A stretch of 64,000 bases of DNA from positions 7,623,899 to 7,687,898 of the forward strand of contig BCKC01000001.1 in NCBI GenBank assembly GCA_001600455.1, given 5' to 3'. This DNA comes from Endocalyx cinctus. Lineage: Eukaryota; Ascomycota; Sordariomycetes; Amphisphaeriales; Apiosporaceae. Position 1 is the first letter of the stretch. Each line of letters starts with the position of its first letter. The notes under the pieces are model-generated. The model was not told where the DNA came from, did no database searches, and saw only the letters and a program-made list of their open reading frames with translations. This document shows positions 11,325-23,392 of this stretch, piece after piece. The position numbers and the translations under genes were made by a program.

Positions 11325-12985
11325 TCATTTCAAAGACGCTCCATTTCTTGAGGCTGTACTAACTAGATCCCTTTCCAACCCAGACACGAAATTCGAAACG
11401 GTATTTCGGAGCTCGGACAACTGCGTGAGTTTCATCAGAAGTATCTCATCCTCCGGATCAACCACGCCAGGACACAGATGTAAGACATACAGGCAGACGG
11501 CGAGAGGGAAAGTCCCTAGGCCAGATCCCATGAGCCCGGCCCCAGGTCTCCAGAAATAAGGGAGTGCTCTCACGAGGTTATGCATATAAACGCGTGGATT
11601 CGTATGCGGCGGGAGATCTTTGACGGATCCACAGTCTTCGTGCAGAGTCCTCATGAAGAAGTAAAAGTACATACTGACGGCCCAGTAGACTACGGTGACG
11701 TGCGCGAGCGCGAAATCTTCCGGTCCTCGAGGATCCATTAGCTTACCGGAGTCGTCATGGAACACTTTCAGCGGCCCTTCTTCGCGTAACCAGTCTTGAA
11801 GATCACGGTCTATGAGTAGACACCTTGCCACTTTTCGGAGCCGGACGACTTCTTGCTCGGCGTTTTCGGTGTGGATAGGGCCACCCAGCCACCCCTCCAA
11901 AATGTCCAGCACATCGGCCATGATGTCGTTCAGTCTATCTGCAGGCGTCTTCGGTTGCGATTCCCAGGGTACGGATCTCCACTCGTCCGTATTAAACGAA
12001 AATGGTATACGATTCTTCAGGCAGTTGCTAATCTGAGATTTTGCTCGTTAGTTATTCGGATACGCGGTCATGGAATAACGCGTCTTCGGACGAGGCTTAC
12101 GTAAGCAGAACGACTATACACGAATAGTTTATGGCTGTTTCCGGTGCGGAAGCTGGTTGGACCTCGGGCTCGTATTAGGGCAATCTGTCCATCGATATGC
12201 CGTTGCCAGTTTAGAGACCTATCTGTCTGACTGTCGTCGCCGCTCCCAAACAAGACCTAGAAAATAGGAAAGGCAATGAGTCGGGTTCTGCATCAAGTTA
12301 TGATGGTTTGGTAAATGATCTTACCTCAAAAAGACATAGAGCTTTCGACGAGGTAAGTATTGCATCATCACTGACGCGAAACGGATTGCTTAGAGCGCAG
12401 GAAAGCTCTTTCAGGGCCAAGTTATATGCCTGTACCCCCTTTTCCTTCAGGTCAAGATCATTGTCTCGCAAGCTAAGTGCATACAAGCTCAGAGATAAAA
12501 ATGAGTGCTGGACAACGCGATCGGACGTCTGAAGGCTTAATACAACATCGATCCAACCAGAGGGTGAATGACCCATGGGGCCAGCCGTAATATTGCGGCC
12601 ATGTGGTAAGTACTGCGCGAGAAATATACTAATATACTTATCGATATAGGCAGTTTGAGTTAAATGATGTGGAAGGGTGATTTCGTAAGACGTCGGGTAC
12701 TGCGACTGACGTCGAGAATAAGAAACGGTAGAAAGACATTTTTCTGTACGCTGAGTTCTGTTAAGAAAGATCATCTGGCGGTCATAACCACCGCACTCGA
12801 GCCCAGCTTGGACACATCGATTACAGTTCGGTCGTTGGCCATCGCACTAGCAACCAGGGATAATTAATTGTTAATTGTTAATTCAAAAATAACCGCGATA
12901 GAGGGTTAACGTAAGAATATTTTACCCCTTTCTTTCTACTTCGACACGTATTGCATGCTTTTGACCGACCAGGAACACCAACCAT
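11325..12985 (-). CDS. Zn2Cys6 transcription factor with fungal_trans_2-like domain
   Basis: Four exons: complement of 11325-12032, 12101-12256, 12325-12846 and 12926-12985; 481 aa, every junction in phase 0. Exon 1 (20 codons) is too short to stand out alone. It carries the first half of the binuclear zinc cluster, and exon 2 carries the second half. Together they give C11-x2-C14-x6-C21-x6-C28-x2-C31-x6-C38, a perfect Zn2Cys6 motif followed by GGYDR. The remaining about 440 residues are alpha-helical and resemble the PF11951 (fungal_trans_2) regulatory domain. It should be a nuclear DNA-binding regulator recognising CGG half-sites. Its targets are unknown; the adjacent small secreted protein gene is one possibility. 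Confidence 0.82.
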
Positions 12986-13985
12986 CGTAGTGTATTCGTT
13001 AAAAAACAAAAACAAAAAAAAAAGATCCTTACATTGATAGGGAGAATGGAAGTTGAATGAAATGCGAGAACTAAATAGGAACTAATGGGCGCGCGCTGTT
13101 TAGGCCAAAAATCAATGTAGTTACATGTTAAATAAATTAAGCACTGCGAGATTGTGGCACAGAACCCGAGAGGATCTGTTAAAAGTGTTGACATAATTGA
13201 TTTTCTATGCGAGATCGTTACCGGATAGCTAACAAGTCGCATATGAGCTGAAGCGAATGCGAGTTCTATTAGTGTACTAGGTTATTTATTCTATCAATCC
13301 GAGCCGTTGCTTACAACTGTGGGGAAAAGATAGAGATGATTGAATCCCTCCGAGCAGCCAGCCTGCCAGCCTGCCCAGCCAGCCAGCTTACAGGCTGACC
13401 GGGTTTTGCCCTGGTTGAGAATGCTTTCTTATCCTAATTAGGATTCATTTCGCGCCGTATCGTTACATACATATAGACGACGCAGCTAGAAATACGGCGC
13501 GATGTAGCACTGTGGATCCGCGCAAATGCGAGCTTTAAATGCATTAGGATTACAAAGTAAATTATCATGAATCACAAAATAAAGCTTTGGTGAAGAAATC
13601 AGGCTGTTGCACGATATGATCACCAGTGATTAATTCGATATTCTAGCCAAGCAAATATCTGATGAGATCTCTTTTCCTACGTGTCTACCTGAATGACTCG
13701 GGCGCGAATTGCCTCTATTACAGGTATAGCGTCTTACTCACCTGAATGTCAACATCACTTATCATCGCCTTCACTTATGAGTGCACACGCACGTATACAC
13801 ACACACATATATATATCTACGTCTATATCCCCTCGACTTGAAAATGGATTTAAAACTTAAACATCATCGCCCTGTTCCCTCGTTGTCTCGTTCTTCGGTT
13901 AGAGCAAAACATACAAGAATACAACGACCCGGTTTTCTCTTTCTCGCCACAAATACAAGGTTCCCTTGAACCTGCAATTTTCAAC
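12986..13985. other. Divergent promoter region between regulator and membrane protein gene
   Basis: A 1-kb spacer shared by two divergently transcribed genes. It holds a CAGCC/GCCTG-rich tandem patch near 13358-13392 and a perfect 10-bp inverted repeat (13451-13460 with 13492-13501). The last 200 bp before 13986 are pyrimidine-rich, as expected for a fungal promoter. No gene was seen. Confidence 0.5.
13451..13501. promoter_or_regulatory. 10-bp inverted repeat CGCGCCGTAT / ATACGGCGCG
   Basis: A perfect inverted repeat with arms 13451-13460 and 13492-13501 and a 31-bp spacer. It lies between divergent genes, 466 bp upstream of the Zn2Cys6 regulator start. Each arm contains a CCG or CGG triplet of the kind Zn2Cys6 proteins bind. 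A regulatory role is inference. Confidence 0.35.
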
Positions 13986-15359
13986 ATGGTTCAATCAGAT
14001 CGGCCGCCGCGAAACGGCTTTGTTTCCCGTGCACGGAAAATCTACAACCCTCTCGGCTTTTCTAAGGGTTACAACTTCATACTATGGTTTATTTTCGGAG
14101 GTGCCATGGCAGGATTTTCCCTCGCTCGCTTGGAGTACTTGGATTTTTACGGTATATTCTGCGCTAGGAACGGAACGACAGGTAGCGGTAAGTCGACGAA
14201 CCACGAAGCTAGACGTTATCCGAAACTAATAAAAAAAATGAAATAATGTCGCTAACATCGTAAACAAAATATAGCCCCCGGAGAATGTTTTTATTGGATG
14301 CAAAAGACATATATGGTAGGAATAATATTGCACCTGGCTGCCATCCTACCTGCGAGCCTCCTTGCCGTAACTCAGTTCGTTCCTGCTATCCGCCACAAAG
14401 CAATAATAGTCCATCGAATCAACGGCTATATCATTATTCTTCTCGCGCTGCTTTCGACTGCCGGTGCGTTCATCGTAGGTAAACGCTCGTTCGGCGGCGG
14501 TTACGACGTTCAATCCTGCGTGGGTGCTCTCGGAATCGGGTTTATACTGGCTCACGCACTAGCCTATTACAACATCAAGAAGCTGCAGATCGAACAGCAT
14601 CGAGCTTGGATGCTCAGGGCGTGGGTTTGGGTACGTATTAGCATAAAACTCTACAAGAACACCATCACTACCTGCTACTATTATGTGGATATTATCTTAT
14701 ATTAACGTGTAAATTTTAATAGGCTGGCTGCATCCTCACTTCCCGTCTTATTCTATTTAGCGCATCATCTATCCCGCTTATGAACCAGATCCAAAACTAC
14801 TACGCTATGCCGTGCGAAAAGGTCAACTACATATTCGAGGACGACATGAACATGACTTTAACCACCTACCCGGAATGCGCCTCCTTTTATTCCGGAGAGA
14901 ATCCTCGGCAGAGCGCGCTTGTGAGACTCGCTCAGCCCAGCGACGTAAAAAGCGGCGTCGAGGCCGGTGCCCGATTAGATTCCCTGTTTGGTTTCGCCAT
15001 ATGGCTTGCGTTCGTACTTCATATTCTTGGTGCCGAGATCTACGTAAGTGATCATCCTGCCTCTCACACGTTACATATGGATGGGAATTATACCCCACTC
15101 CACTCCTCTTTGGAAAAAGAAAAAACACGTAGTTGACCTGTCTTAGCTTCACTTAACTCCTGGAGAGCACGAACGTCTTCGCCGAGTTTCCTATCAGCGT
15201 CAGTTGGAAGCTGGTATGAAGAACCCCGGCTCCGCCGGTGTCACGTCTGATCGTCTCGGCGATGGTCCCACGTGGTCGCCGCCACGAAATGAAGATAAGC
15301 CGGGCAGCATCGCTTCCGGACCAGAAGATACTCGAAATATCCTTTCTTCGGAGGATTGA
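13986..15359 (+). CDS. Multi-pass membrane protein, DUF2306-like
   Basis: Four exons, 13986-14187, 14275-14630, 14723-15043 and 15147-15359; 363 aa. All junctions are GT-AG and keep the frame. About six hydrophobic segments are visible: one in exon 1 (FILWFIFGGAMAGF), three in exon 2 (MVGIILHLAAILPASLLAV, INGYIIILLALLSTAGAF, VGALGIGFILAHALAY) and two in exon 3. An EQHRAWMLRAW loop between helices is typical of the family. The C-terminal about 70 residues are hydrophilic, rich in Pro, Gly and Ser, and probably cytosolic. The family (PF10067, DUF2306) is widespread in fungi and has no established biochemical role. Assignment to it rests on the helix pattern and the HRAWM motif. Confidence 0.75.
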
Positions 15360-18011
15360 TCGTAATCTTAGGAACTAGATCTTGTCAAATAACTATGCGA
15401 GCCTGCGGGTGTCTAGCAAGAGTCTATCGACGTGATGCAGGGAAGCAGAAGATCTCTTATCGCTTTCCTAAGGGAGGATATCATTGGCTTTATCAATTTC
15501 AATTTATATGTATTATTTATTAACTTGCTGAAGCCAGATTAGTCTTGCTTTATTCGCTTATAGATTGTAGGCTTATTAAATCTTTAAATCGTTTAGAAAA
15601 GAATGGACATATGACACCTTGAACGTACCCATACGAATTCTCTTAGTGACCAATATTCATTACATATCATTCTAGACCTAGATAGATTGCCAGCCAAGTA
15701 ACTAAAAAGATTTGTCAAGAAATGACAGGTATCTCAAGACAATGTGATACACAGCAGAGATGCTAGCCTGTGTAAAATAAAGGATCCTTAGATATACTAC
15801 CTGGGATTATTCCTTCCTATTCCATTAATTACTTCAAGTCTCCTGTCGGCACTGCCCGTTTGAAAATATATCGGTCTTATCCACCGTCTCGTTTGACTCG
15901 GATATCGCAATTCAGTCTATCCACCGCCAACGTATGCAGTTTTCGGGAACGGATATGTACTAAGAATATCAGAGCCTTAAACTGAGGAGACCTGGTAGAA
16001 AATTAGTTTCTTCTCCGAGATTCCGGTGGATTGGACTCTACCCCCCCTCCCCTGGTTATTATTTTTTTTTTTTCGAAATATACTAGATGGTCCAACATGA
16101 GGATGAGGGGAATGTGACTAGTAACTTCGGATAATTAACCACGGCGAAAGACCTAGATAATATGAACGGAATTATGGCCGTTTTGAGAAATCGGTCCATG
16201 CAGGGAAAAAAAAAAAATATGAATCACCCCCCCCGCTCGTAGAGTTTTACGGCCAGTTCCACAGCGTGTGATGGTCATACACATCGACCATCTACGGAGT
16301 TGTTGCGGGTACGAAATATATATCAGAAACTATCAAGATGAGAATTAGGGTGAAAGGAGTGAACTAGGAATTGTAAGGGATAATGAGATTAAAAAACGAA
16401 AGAAAAGAACCTGGCCACTGGCTACAAAATTATAAGAAAGAAGAAGAAAAACCGAGAAAATACTTTCACCAATCACCCAAGTCAAGCTACTTTTCATATA
16501 TTTATCATGAAATATCGATAAACCAACTATACTATGTACTACGGTTCAGGTCACACAGAATAAGCCACCCATCCCTCGTCTCTGCACCAGCACATGCACA
16601 TGCAAATGCACACACTACATCATATCGGCCGACCGGTATGGGAACGGCCACACGCGCTATCTTCTGCAAGGTGTATGCAAGTCCCAAGGGGGAGGTTTTG
16701 AGAGGTTCGATTCGTTTGGATTGGGGTTGATGCTGGGTAGCATCCCGCAGCTGCTGTGTGAGGTGAGAAATAGTAGACGGGCACGTGCGAGCAGTGCGCT
16801 TTGTTTGATCTCTTGTATTTTCCTTTTCCTCCTTCCCGCCTAACCCTGTGCCTTTCTTTTGTTCTTAACCGATATCGGGATCGGTATCTTCGGTGAAGGC
16901 GAGGAGTCGATCAAAGTTCTTCAGCGAGAGGTGGTAACCGGAAAGCAGAAAGTGGCATGATGTCAGATCAGACTCGGACCACCCCCCGTGCGATACTTTA
17001 TATCGGACACGAGAGGAGATTACTCTTTTTAAACTCTCAACTTAAATAATAAGATTTTCGTCATCGGTGTAAGGAATCATGTCCATCTTGTCTCTTAGAA
17101 GAGTAATGATTTTCTCATCTGGTACTTTTAAACGCATATGTGTCTTACGGGAAGACTCGATTAATGTAGTCGATGACAGTATAAGATACGGGGATCGTAT
17201 AATTCGCAGATCGAACCATATTCTCCCCCCTGCCGCATATCACTATAACGATATTCAATAAGGGACACCGGCAAGAGCCCATATCGGCTATCGTCTTGTA
17301 AATCTTTAAACAAGGATCACGACCTGCCCAATTTAGATATACAAGATGATTTGTGATTCAAGACGATCCTCCCGTCGTTTCGAAGTGCATTCTCGCTTTT
17401 GCGGATCCGATCTAGAGGCGGTTTAATTCCCAGCACATGAATGAGAAAACAGATATGGAATTTGAGTAAGTGAGCGAGCGAGTGAATGAATGAATGGGAA
17501 CATCCGAGCATTCAACGTTCAACGTGTATAGCATCCGAGTATCGTTCCGAGAATCGGTACAACGGTGAAATTATGTACCGGTAGTAAAGTAATTGGCAAA
17601 ACTTTACTAAAGTAAAGAGAGACTAGAAGGCCCCGAAATTTCATTACTGCTCTCTCTGTTTTCTTTGAATCATTTTTTTTTTTTTCCTCTTATAAATTTT
17701 GCCTTGTCATATAAAATTTAATTCTAATTATTGTTTTTAAGATACGTGAACCTTTCAAGGCGGCTGAAGGACGTGTAGTCAAGAGAAGAAAGGAAAGGGG
17801 GGGTAAGGGGCGGGGCGTACTACTTGCACTCCACTCCACTAAAACACCAATCTAGGGGTCTCTGCTCCGGAAACGATCCGCGGGAGCATCCGCTAAAGGT
17901 CAATTAATCTTGGCTACTTCAGTAGGTAGGAGTACTCCTTTAGTAGTTAGGCTTTTCTGCCAAGATAAGCAAAGAAGGCGAAGTGAACTGAAAGTACGCA
18001 CGATCCCCACG

Positions 18012-18039
18012 CTCTCTCTCTCTCTCTCTCTCTCTCTCT
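18012..18039. repeat. (CT)n microsatellite
   Basis: About 14 uninterrupted CT units. Confidence 0.92.
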
Positions 18040-18737
18040 ACCTGTCCGTGCCTCACGCACGATGAAAGGAGGGTTGTACATAATAATAATGAACAAACGA
18101 ACAAGAAGGATGAGCTGGGATATATCCCGCGTGGGAGGATATGTCGGGTATACGTGTGACTATAGAGTCGTACAGGAGAAACCTATTCGAAGATGGCGTG
18201 GGGGGTTGATATGATTTTTTATCCCGCATCGTACGAATATATACGTAATATATATAGTGAACAGGTTTTACTTTCGGCTGTCTTAAAGTTTCAATTATGG
18301 TGTTTGCGCATTCTTGTTTAATTCTCGAAGAGTTTAGGTTGTGTAAATAAGGATAAAAGCAGGTTGATGAATCATTTGTCTGCGATTTCGGGGTACTAGG
18401 GCCGATTGAGAGATTTGTACCACTTACGGTAGATTCACTCCTGTAAACTTTTAATATGAGAATAGAATTCGGTGAGTAGCTATGGTAAAATATCAACCCT
18501 ATGAGTGCTAAAGAAGACACGAATGACTTGTTCAACGTAAGTACATATTCTATTTTGTTTATGTATTGCATTTTGTATCTACAACAAGAAGGGGGTCAGG
18601 AACTTACGTTTCCATGCTGTAAACCACCATCACCTACATCTTCCCACTTTTTCCTTCTAGAACAAATATTTCATCGATCGTGAGTGGTTTCATACGATAC
18701 GATTTAAGTGGCTGACGTTAGTACAGGGAGATATGAG

Positions 18738-18764
18738 AAAAAAAAAAAAAAAAAAAAAAAAAAA
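18738..18764. repeat. Poly-A tract
   Basis: Twenty-seven consecutive A. Confidence 0.9.
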
Positions 18765-21071
18765 CGGTGACTTCGTGTTTCCTGTCCTACCAATCGAAGT
18801 TAATTCAAAATGGCAGCGTTTGCCGGTTAGTTCTTATACCTACCTATAGCAGGGTATCATCCCGAGGCGTTTGCTTAGTGTTTTTTTTTCTTCATCCAAC
18901 GGTAGATAGAAACTACTTGTGATAAAATGCCCGAACTTTCTTGCTTTTCTTTTCTTTTTTCTTCTTTCTTTTCTTTATGGTCAGGCTGCACGCCTATAAA
19001 TAAATGAACGTATACGTACGTATAGTACATGCATACTTATTTACTTACATATACTAGATAAATATGCACATTGCATACGCCGTTCTCGGCTGCCGATGCC
19101 CTATCGAACATATATAGTCACATTGAGGAGGGTTTATTATAGGTGGGGGAGTGGAAAGAAAAAAGAACGGCTGTCAAAGTAAAACCCCACCCAACCTTGA
19201 CAGGTTACATTTTACGTAGATTTTTTTATTTCTTTTTGGTCGATCGGTGGGGGGCCAAGAGTAGAAAAGGAACCCACGAAGTCGGATCTGACCTTTGATG
19301 CGCGTCCTTCTCCCATTCCTGTGAGGCTCCCTTTCAACCACAAAATTACCGTATCTGGCTGACTACAGGGAGTGGGACTACGTGTTAGTATAGATTGAAT
19401 TTCCGCTCTTGGAATATTTTGGACGAGTTCTTTTTCTTTACATGCGCACGCGCTTCTTCCACTGCTTCTTTTTTATCCCCGTAAGCCCTAAGCTGAATTT
19501 TGATCCTTCGTTCCTTGAAATTCGACCGATTTAGGGAGAGGTCGCGTTGGTTCGTTGGGGCTTAAGGGATCCGTCACGCGACGTGGTTTGTATTTCTCCG
19601 ATGCCATTTTGGCGCTGCCTGCCTGCCCTAGCGTAAATGGTACCTGTCTGTTCCCTGTTATATCATGGGTCATATTGGAGCTTGTATTCCGAAGGGTGGT
19701 CAGATCTCGAAGGCAAGAATGTTCTGTAGTAAACGACACGTATTAGTGTAGAATCACGTTTCTCAAATCTGAATTCTGAAGCGAGCTTACGACACGAATT
19801 ATGTCGGGGTATGATAAACTCGTCAAGTCTCCAACGTAGAGAGGTAAGCACTTCCTATTTTAATGCCCAATAACGTTCGTTACAATCGCCCCTCAAATAT
19901 ACACATAAACTTGACATCACATAATATCGGATTCGCGCAAAATTAGCCCGTTAGAGCTTCGTAGATGAGCGTATCCTGCGCGACCAAACTCCTTGCAGCA
20001 TTAATACGAAAGTCGCGTGTGACTTTTTTCCGAGTGTTTTCTATCACGGGCATGTAGCGACATCTCTGATATGCACGTTACCCGCGAGTACCGCTTGGGA
20101 AAAAAATAGGCCAAAAAAAAAAAAGAAAACAAACGAAACTTGTACGAACTTTTCTCGAATCCGAGCTTACCGGGCCTTAGCTGACCACCAGAAATTTCCC
20201 ACGTACAAGCATATTCCGTTTGTAGTAGCTTAGATCGGGGACTGCGGGGTATAGGGCTCGAACTGAACTGAGACAAGTCTTGGCCGAACATGCAAGTTTT
20301 GTCCTGATATGCTCTCTCCAACGAAAGATGAGGTACACCGGTAAGGCGAGCTGCTAGGGATACTTCATTGGGTACTTAATATTAAGTAAGATTTATATGA
20401 AACGGGTTTTACCGGTGCACAATGATGGAACGTTTTAACACCTAGGTTAGATAGATGATAGATGACATGGTGGGCGCCTTTGTGCGGTATCTGTACCACG
20501 TAAGTCAACTCCCGCCAAAGTACAGAGAAGGAGGGGCAGATTACGGGATCTTGACGTCAAATAAGCTTCCAATCCATAATTTTAAATGCTCCGGGACCGA
20601 GCATAGTAATGATAATAATCTGCTGTAAAGACGGCGATGTGTAAGAAGCAGGGTGCTGAACTTGCCCCTGTTTATCGTCTACCTGCAAGTAACTAACAAA
20701 TTCCGATTCCGACAACTCAGGATGGAGATAACTTCGTGATAATGGAGCCACCTTTCCGTGAGTTATTTTTTTTTTTTAATTCTTCTAGATTGTAAGAAAA
20801 CAAAAAAGAGAAAAATAACATGACCCATACATAGTCCTTCGTTTTTCTAGTCGCATACGTGTGACCATTTATTTTCATCAGATATCATCTACCAAATACC
20901 GAATAACGCCAAGCAAAGGGCCCACTCCAAAACGAAACCAGAAAGTTGATAAAGTTTAGGACTCAAAAATTATCATCTAGACCCCTCGATCTGATTGGCG
21001 GGTGAACCTGAAGTATCCTACCTGCAGGAAAAATAAAAGAATAAAAAAAAAAAGAATATTCGTGGTACTAC

Positions 21072-22019
21072 TCAAGCCATCGATGCCTCGAGCGTCATGA
21101 CTTCCGCGAATCCTTCTTTGATCATGTTCATTGTCTCATCACTTGGGGGCTCGCACGGTTTCCTGGGTTCCCCACCCAAATTACCGAAGCATTGTAACGC
21201 TGCCTTGACGCCAGCGAAGCCTGTTTGAATGGCGATCCAATCTGCTTTCGCCACAATAGCCTGCAGCCTCCGGGCTTCCTTCAGATCGCCTTGATGGAAA
21301 AGTTCGCAGATACGAACGCATAAGCGCGGGATTAGGTTGGCGGTACCTGCGATGGTACCGTGCCCTCCCACTACGAGTCCCTGTAGAATGAAGTCCGCGC
21401 TACCGCCAGCCACAAAGAAGCCTGGTTTAGCGCCGTCGACGATGCGCGCGAGTTTCCCCGTGTTCCCGCACGTAAGCTTCACACCGTGAACGTTAGCATG
21501 TTCGCTGATCTTTAGGATGGTGTCGGAGGAGAGGTCCAGACCAGAACACGCTCCTGGGTAGTTGTAGATCATTACAGGAATTGGACTAGCATCTGCAACA
21601 TCGGTGAAATATTTCACAATCTTGGTGGTGTTCAATAGTCCACCATAATATGCTGGTGGGAGGATGATAGCAAAATTGGCGCCAGCGTTACTCGCGTCCT
21701 GGCAGAGTTGAATGGTTTCACGGGTCGATTGAGTGCCACAACCTGCGATAAGAGGCATCAAGTGATGATCCGATTGGTCGAGAGCAGCCCTCGTGGTTTG
21801 GATGATAGTGCTACGCTCTTCCCTGCTCAGATGGACTGCTTCTCCGTTGGAGCCGTGGACGACGAGACCGGCAACGCCAGACTCGGCGAGGTGAATAGCA
21901 TGACGTTGGGTGGCTTCAAGATCAATCTCGTCTTGAGAATTGAAGAAAGCTAGAGTAGGTACGTAGACTCCGTTAGGAAGAGGGCGAGGCGGGGCAGGAG
22001 AAGGTGATGGAGATGCCAT
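21072..22019 (-). CDS. DHDPS/NAL-family class I aldolase (GaaC/LGA1-like)
   Basis: Single exon, 315 aa, a normal length for the family. The TIM-barrel signature is clear: GSNGE at 56-60 (equivalent to the GTTGE loop of dihydrodipicolinate synthase), the catalytic Tyr Y152 in YNYPG, and the Schiff-base Lys K181 in GVKLTCGN. Such enzymes cleave or form 2-keto acids through a lysine imine. In filamentous fungi the closest well-characterised members are the L-threo-3-deoxy-hexulosonate aldolases of D-galacturonate catabolism (LGA1/gaaC), which yield pyruvate and L-glyceraldehyde. The exact substrate here is not certain, because ascomycetes carry several paralogues. No targeting signal is visible, so it is likely cytosolic. 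No galacturonate-pathway neighbour is present in the window. Confidence 0.85.
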   Translation of the reverse strand: MASPSPSPAPPRPLPNGVYVPTLAFFNSQDEIDLEATQRHAIHLAESGVAGLVVHGSNGEAVHLSREERSTIIQTTRAALDQSDHHLMPLIAGCGTQSTRETIQLCQDASNAGANFAIILPPAYYGGLLNTTKIVKYFTDVADASPIPVMIYNYPGACSGLDLSSDTILKISEHANVHGVKLTCGNTGKLARIVDGAKPGFFVAGGSADFILQGLVVGGHGTIAGTANLIPRLCVRICELFHQGDLKEARRLQAIVAKADWIAIQTGFAGVKAALQCFGNLGGEPRKPCEPPSDETMNMIKEGFAEVMTLEASMA

Positions 22020-22858
22020 GATAATGATTTAGGTAAGGTAAGATGGAAATGATAGGCGGAATAAGAAGGTAAGCCACGTGATAGTCTGAAGTGGTATGCT
22101 TCTCTATGCACTAATGGGAGATGTCTATCTCCTGAGGTTTGGTTTAAGATGACAATTGGGAGCACGAAAGATAGAGAGGAGCGGAAATGAAGTATAAGTA
22201 TCGAGAGGAGGCAGGGAAATATTCGAAAGAGGGTGGGTGAGATTGAGACTTTCTTTTTTTTTTTTCATCTTTGGAAGTTGTGTGGGAGGTGTAGGGCCTT
22301 ATATATAAATCTATTTTTTTTTCTTTGGGGCGATTTTACTTATAACGTATGTCGAAAACGGCCCAACGGATATATCGAGGATAATGTTATAGCAAATGGT
22401 TTCATTCACGGTAGGTGTCGTACAAAATACAAGAAAGGGTTACCTGGGTATGCTGAGGTAGGTTTCTATATCTCATGTATGCCCTTGGTACTTATGTAGA
22501 TTATAAGATGCAACTATTAGCAATCCTTGTACGTACTTAGGCAAATGCATGAAGCGAGAAATAGAAAGAGAGTAAGCGATTGGTGGATGACATGTTCATG
22601 TAAGCGTGGGGGGTGAAGGTGTCATGTGGGAAAAAAAAATCGTGTAGTGTAGTGTAGCAAGATCTTCTTCCCCTGTCCTGGAACATGCACATTGTGACAC
22701 CATGGACCTGGATTTCCAAGGCTACAGGGTAATGAGGGAGAGTAAGAAGAACGTGTACCTGGAGTACCTAGTATATCAATAAAGGAATATCTGTATCTGT
22801 GTACAGTATGTATTTGCTGTATGTATATATTGGGAGCCTTGGAACGATCGACAATATT

Positions 22859-22861
<3 letters not shown>

Positions 22862-22889
<28 letters not shown>
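22862..22889. repeat. Poly-A tract
   Basis: Twenty-eight consecutive A. Confidence 0.9.
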
Positions 22890-22891
<2 letters not shown>

Positions 22892-23391
22892 CGAAGAAGA
22901 TTTATCGATATTGAACCTTGATATCGTTGATCGACGTTTACGATGTAGTGTTGAAGGGACCTATTTTACAATTTGGGGAAATGATTGGGAATTACATGAT
23001 TCTCTGATGGACGTAAGTTTTGAACGTTGGACCGAGTTTTAGATGAGGCCAATTTGCTTTTCGTTATCGAAACACAAATGTCATGAGGCACGAAAATATG
23101 TAAGACTATATAGAGTGAGACGTTAGAGTAAAGATGTTGGGATTTGTTCATTCCTACGACATACCTATTGTGATATCCCATATTTGGTACTTCTAATTAA
23201 AGCGTGGTAATAAAACGGCCTGTAAATACAGTAACACTGAGAATAAGTACCTAAAAATTTAAGGTTAGCCGCTATCGGTACCTAAAAGTGACCAATTTTA
23301 GTTTAGTCCAGTAAGGTTGTCCAGTAAGTCGAGGGGAGTTTCTATGAAGTATACGGGCAACGGGAAGACGGCTCTGGCGGGGCTGGCGGGG

Positions 23392-23392
23392 N
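23392..23392. other. Single undetermined base (assembly ambiguity)
   Basis: The only N in the window. It is preceded by a GGCTGGCGGGG-type repeat (GGCTCTGGCGGGGCTGGCGG) that could have caused a consensus or scaffold-joining problem. Confidence 0.95.

Larger units (their letters stand above)
15360..21071. other. Gene-poor 5.7-kb spacer
   Basis: No convincing gene. The longest open frame (minus strand 18053-18571, 172 codons) has a composition typical of chance frames in AT-rich DNA and no domain. The stretch holds a (CT)n run at 18012-18039, poly-A at 18738-18764, several T-rich and G-rich homopolymers, and AT-rich sequence. A highly decayed mobile element or a non-coding RNA cannot be excluded. 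Confidence 0.5.

Noticed and set aside
16705..16730. GGTTCGATTCG, resembling a tRNA B-box
   Set aside because: No T-stem pairing and no A-box at a suitable distance.
18053..18571. 172-codon minus-strand open frame
   Set aside because: Composition and codon pattern are those of chance frames in AT-rich DNA; no domain, no plausible partner exon.
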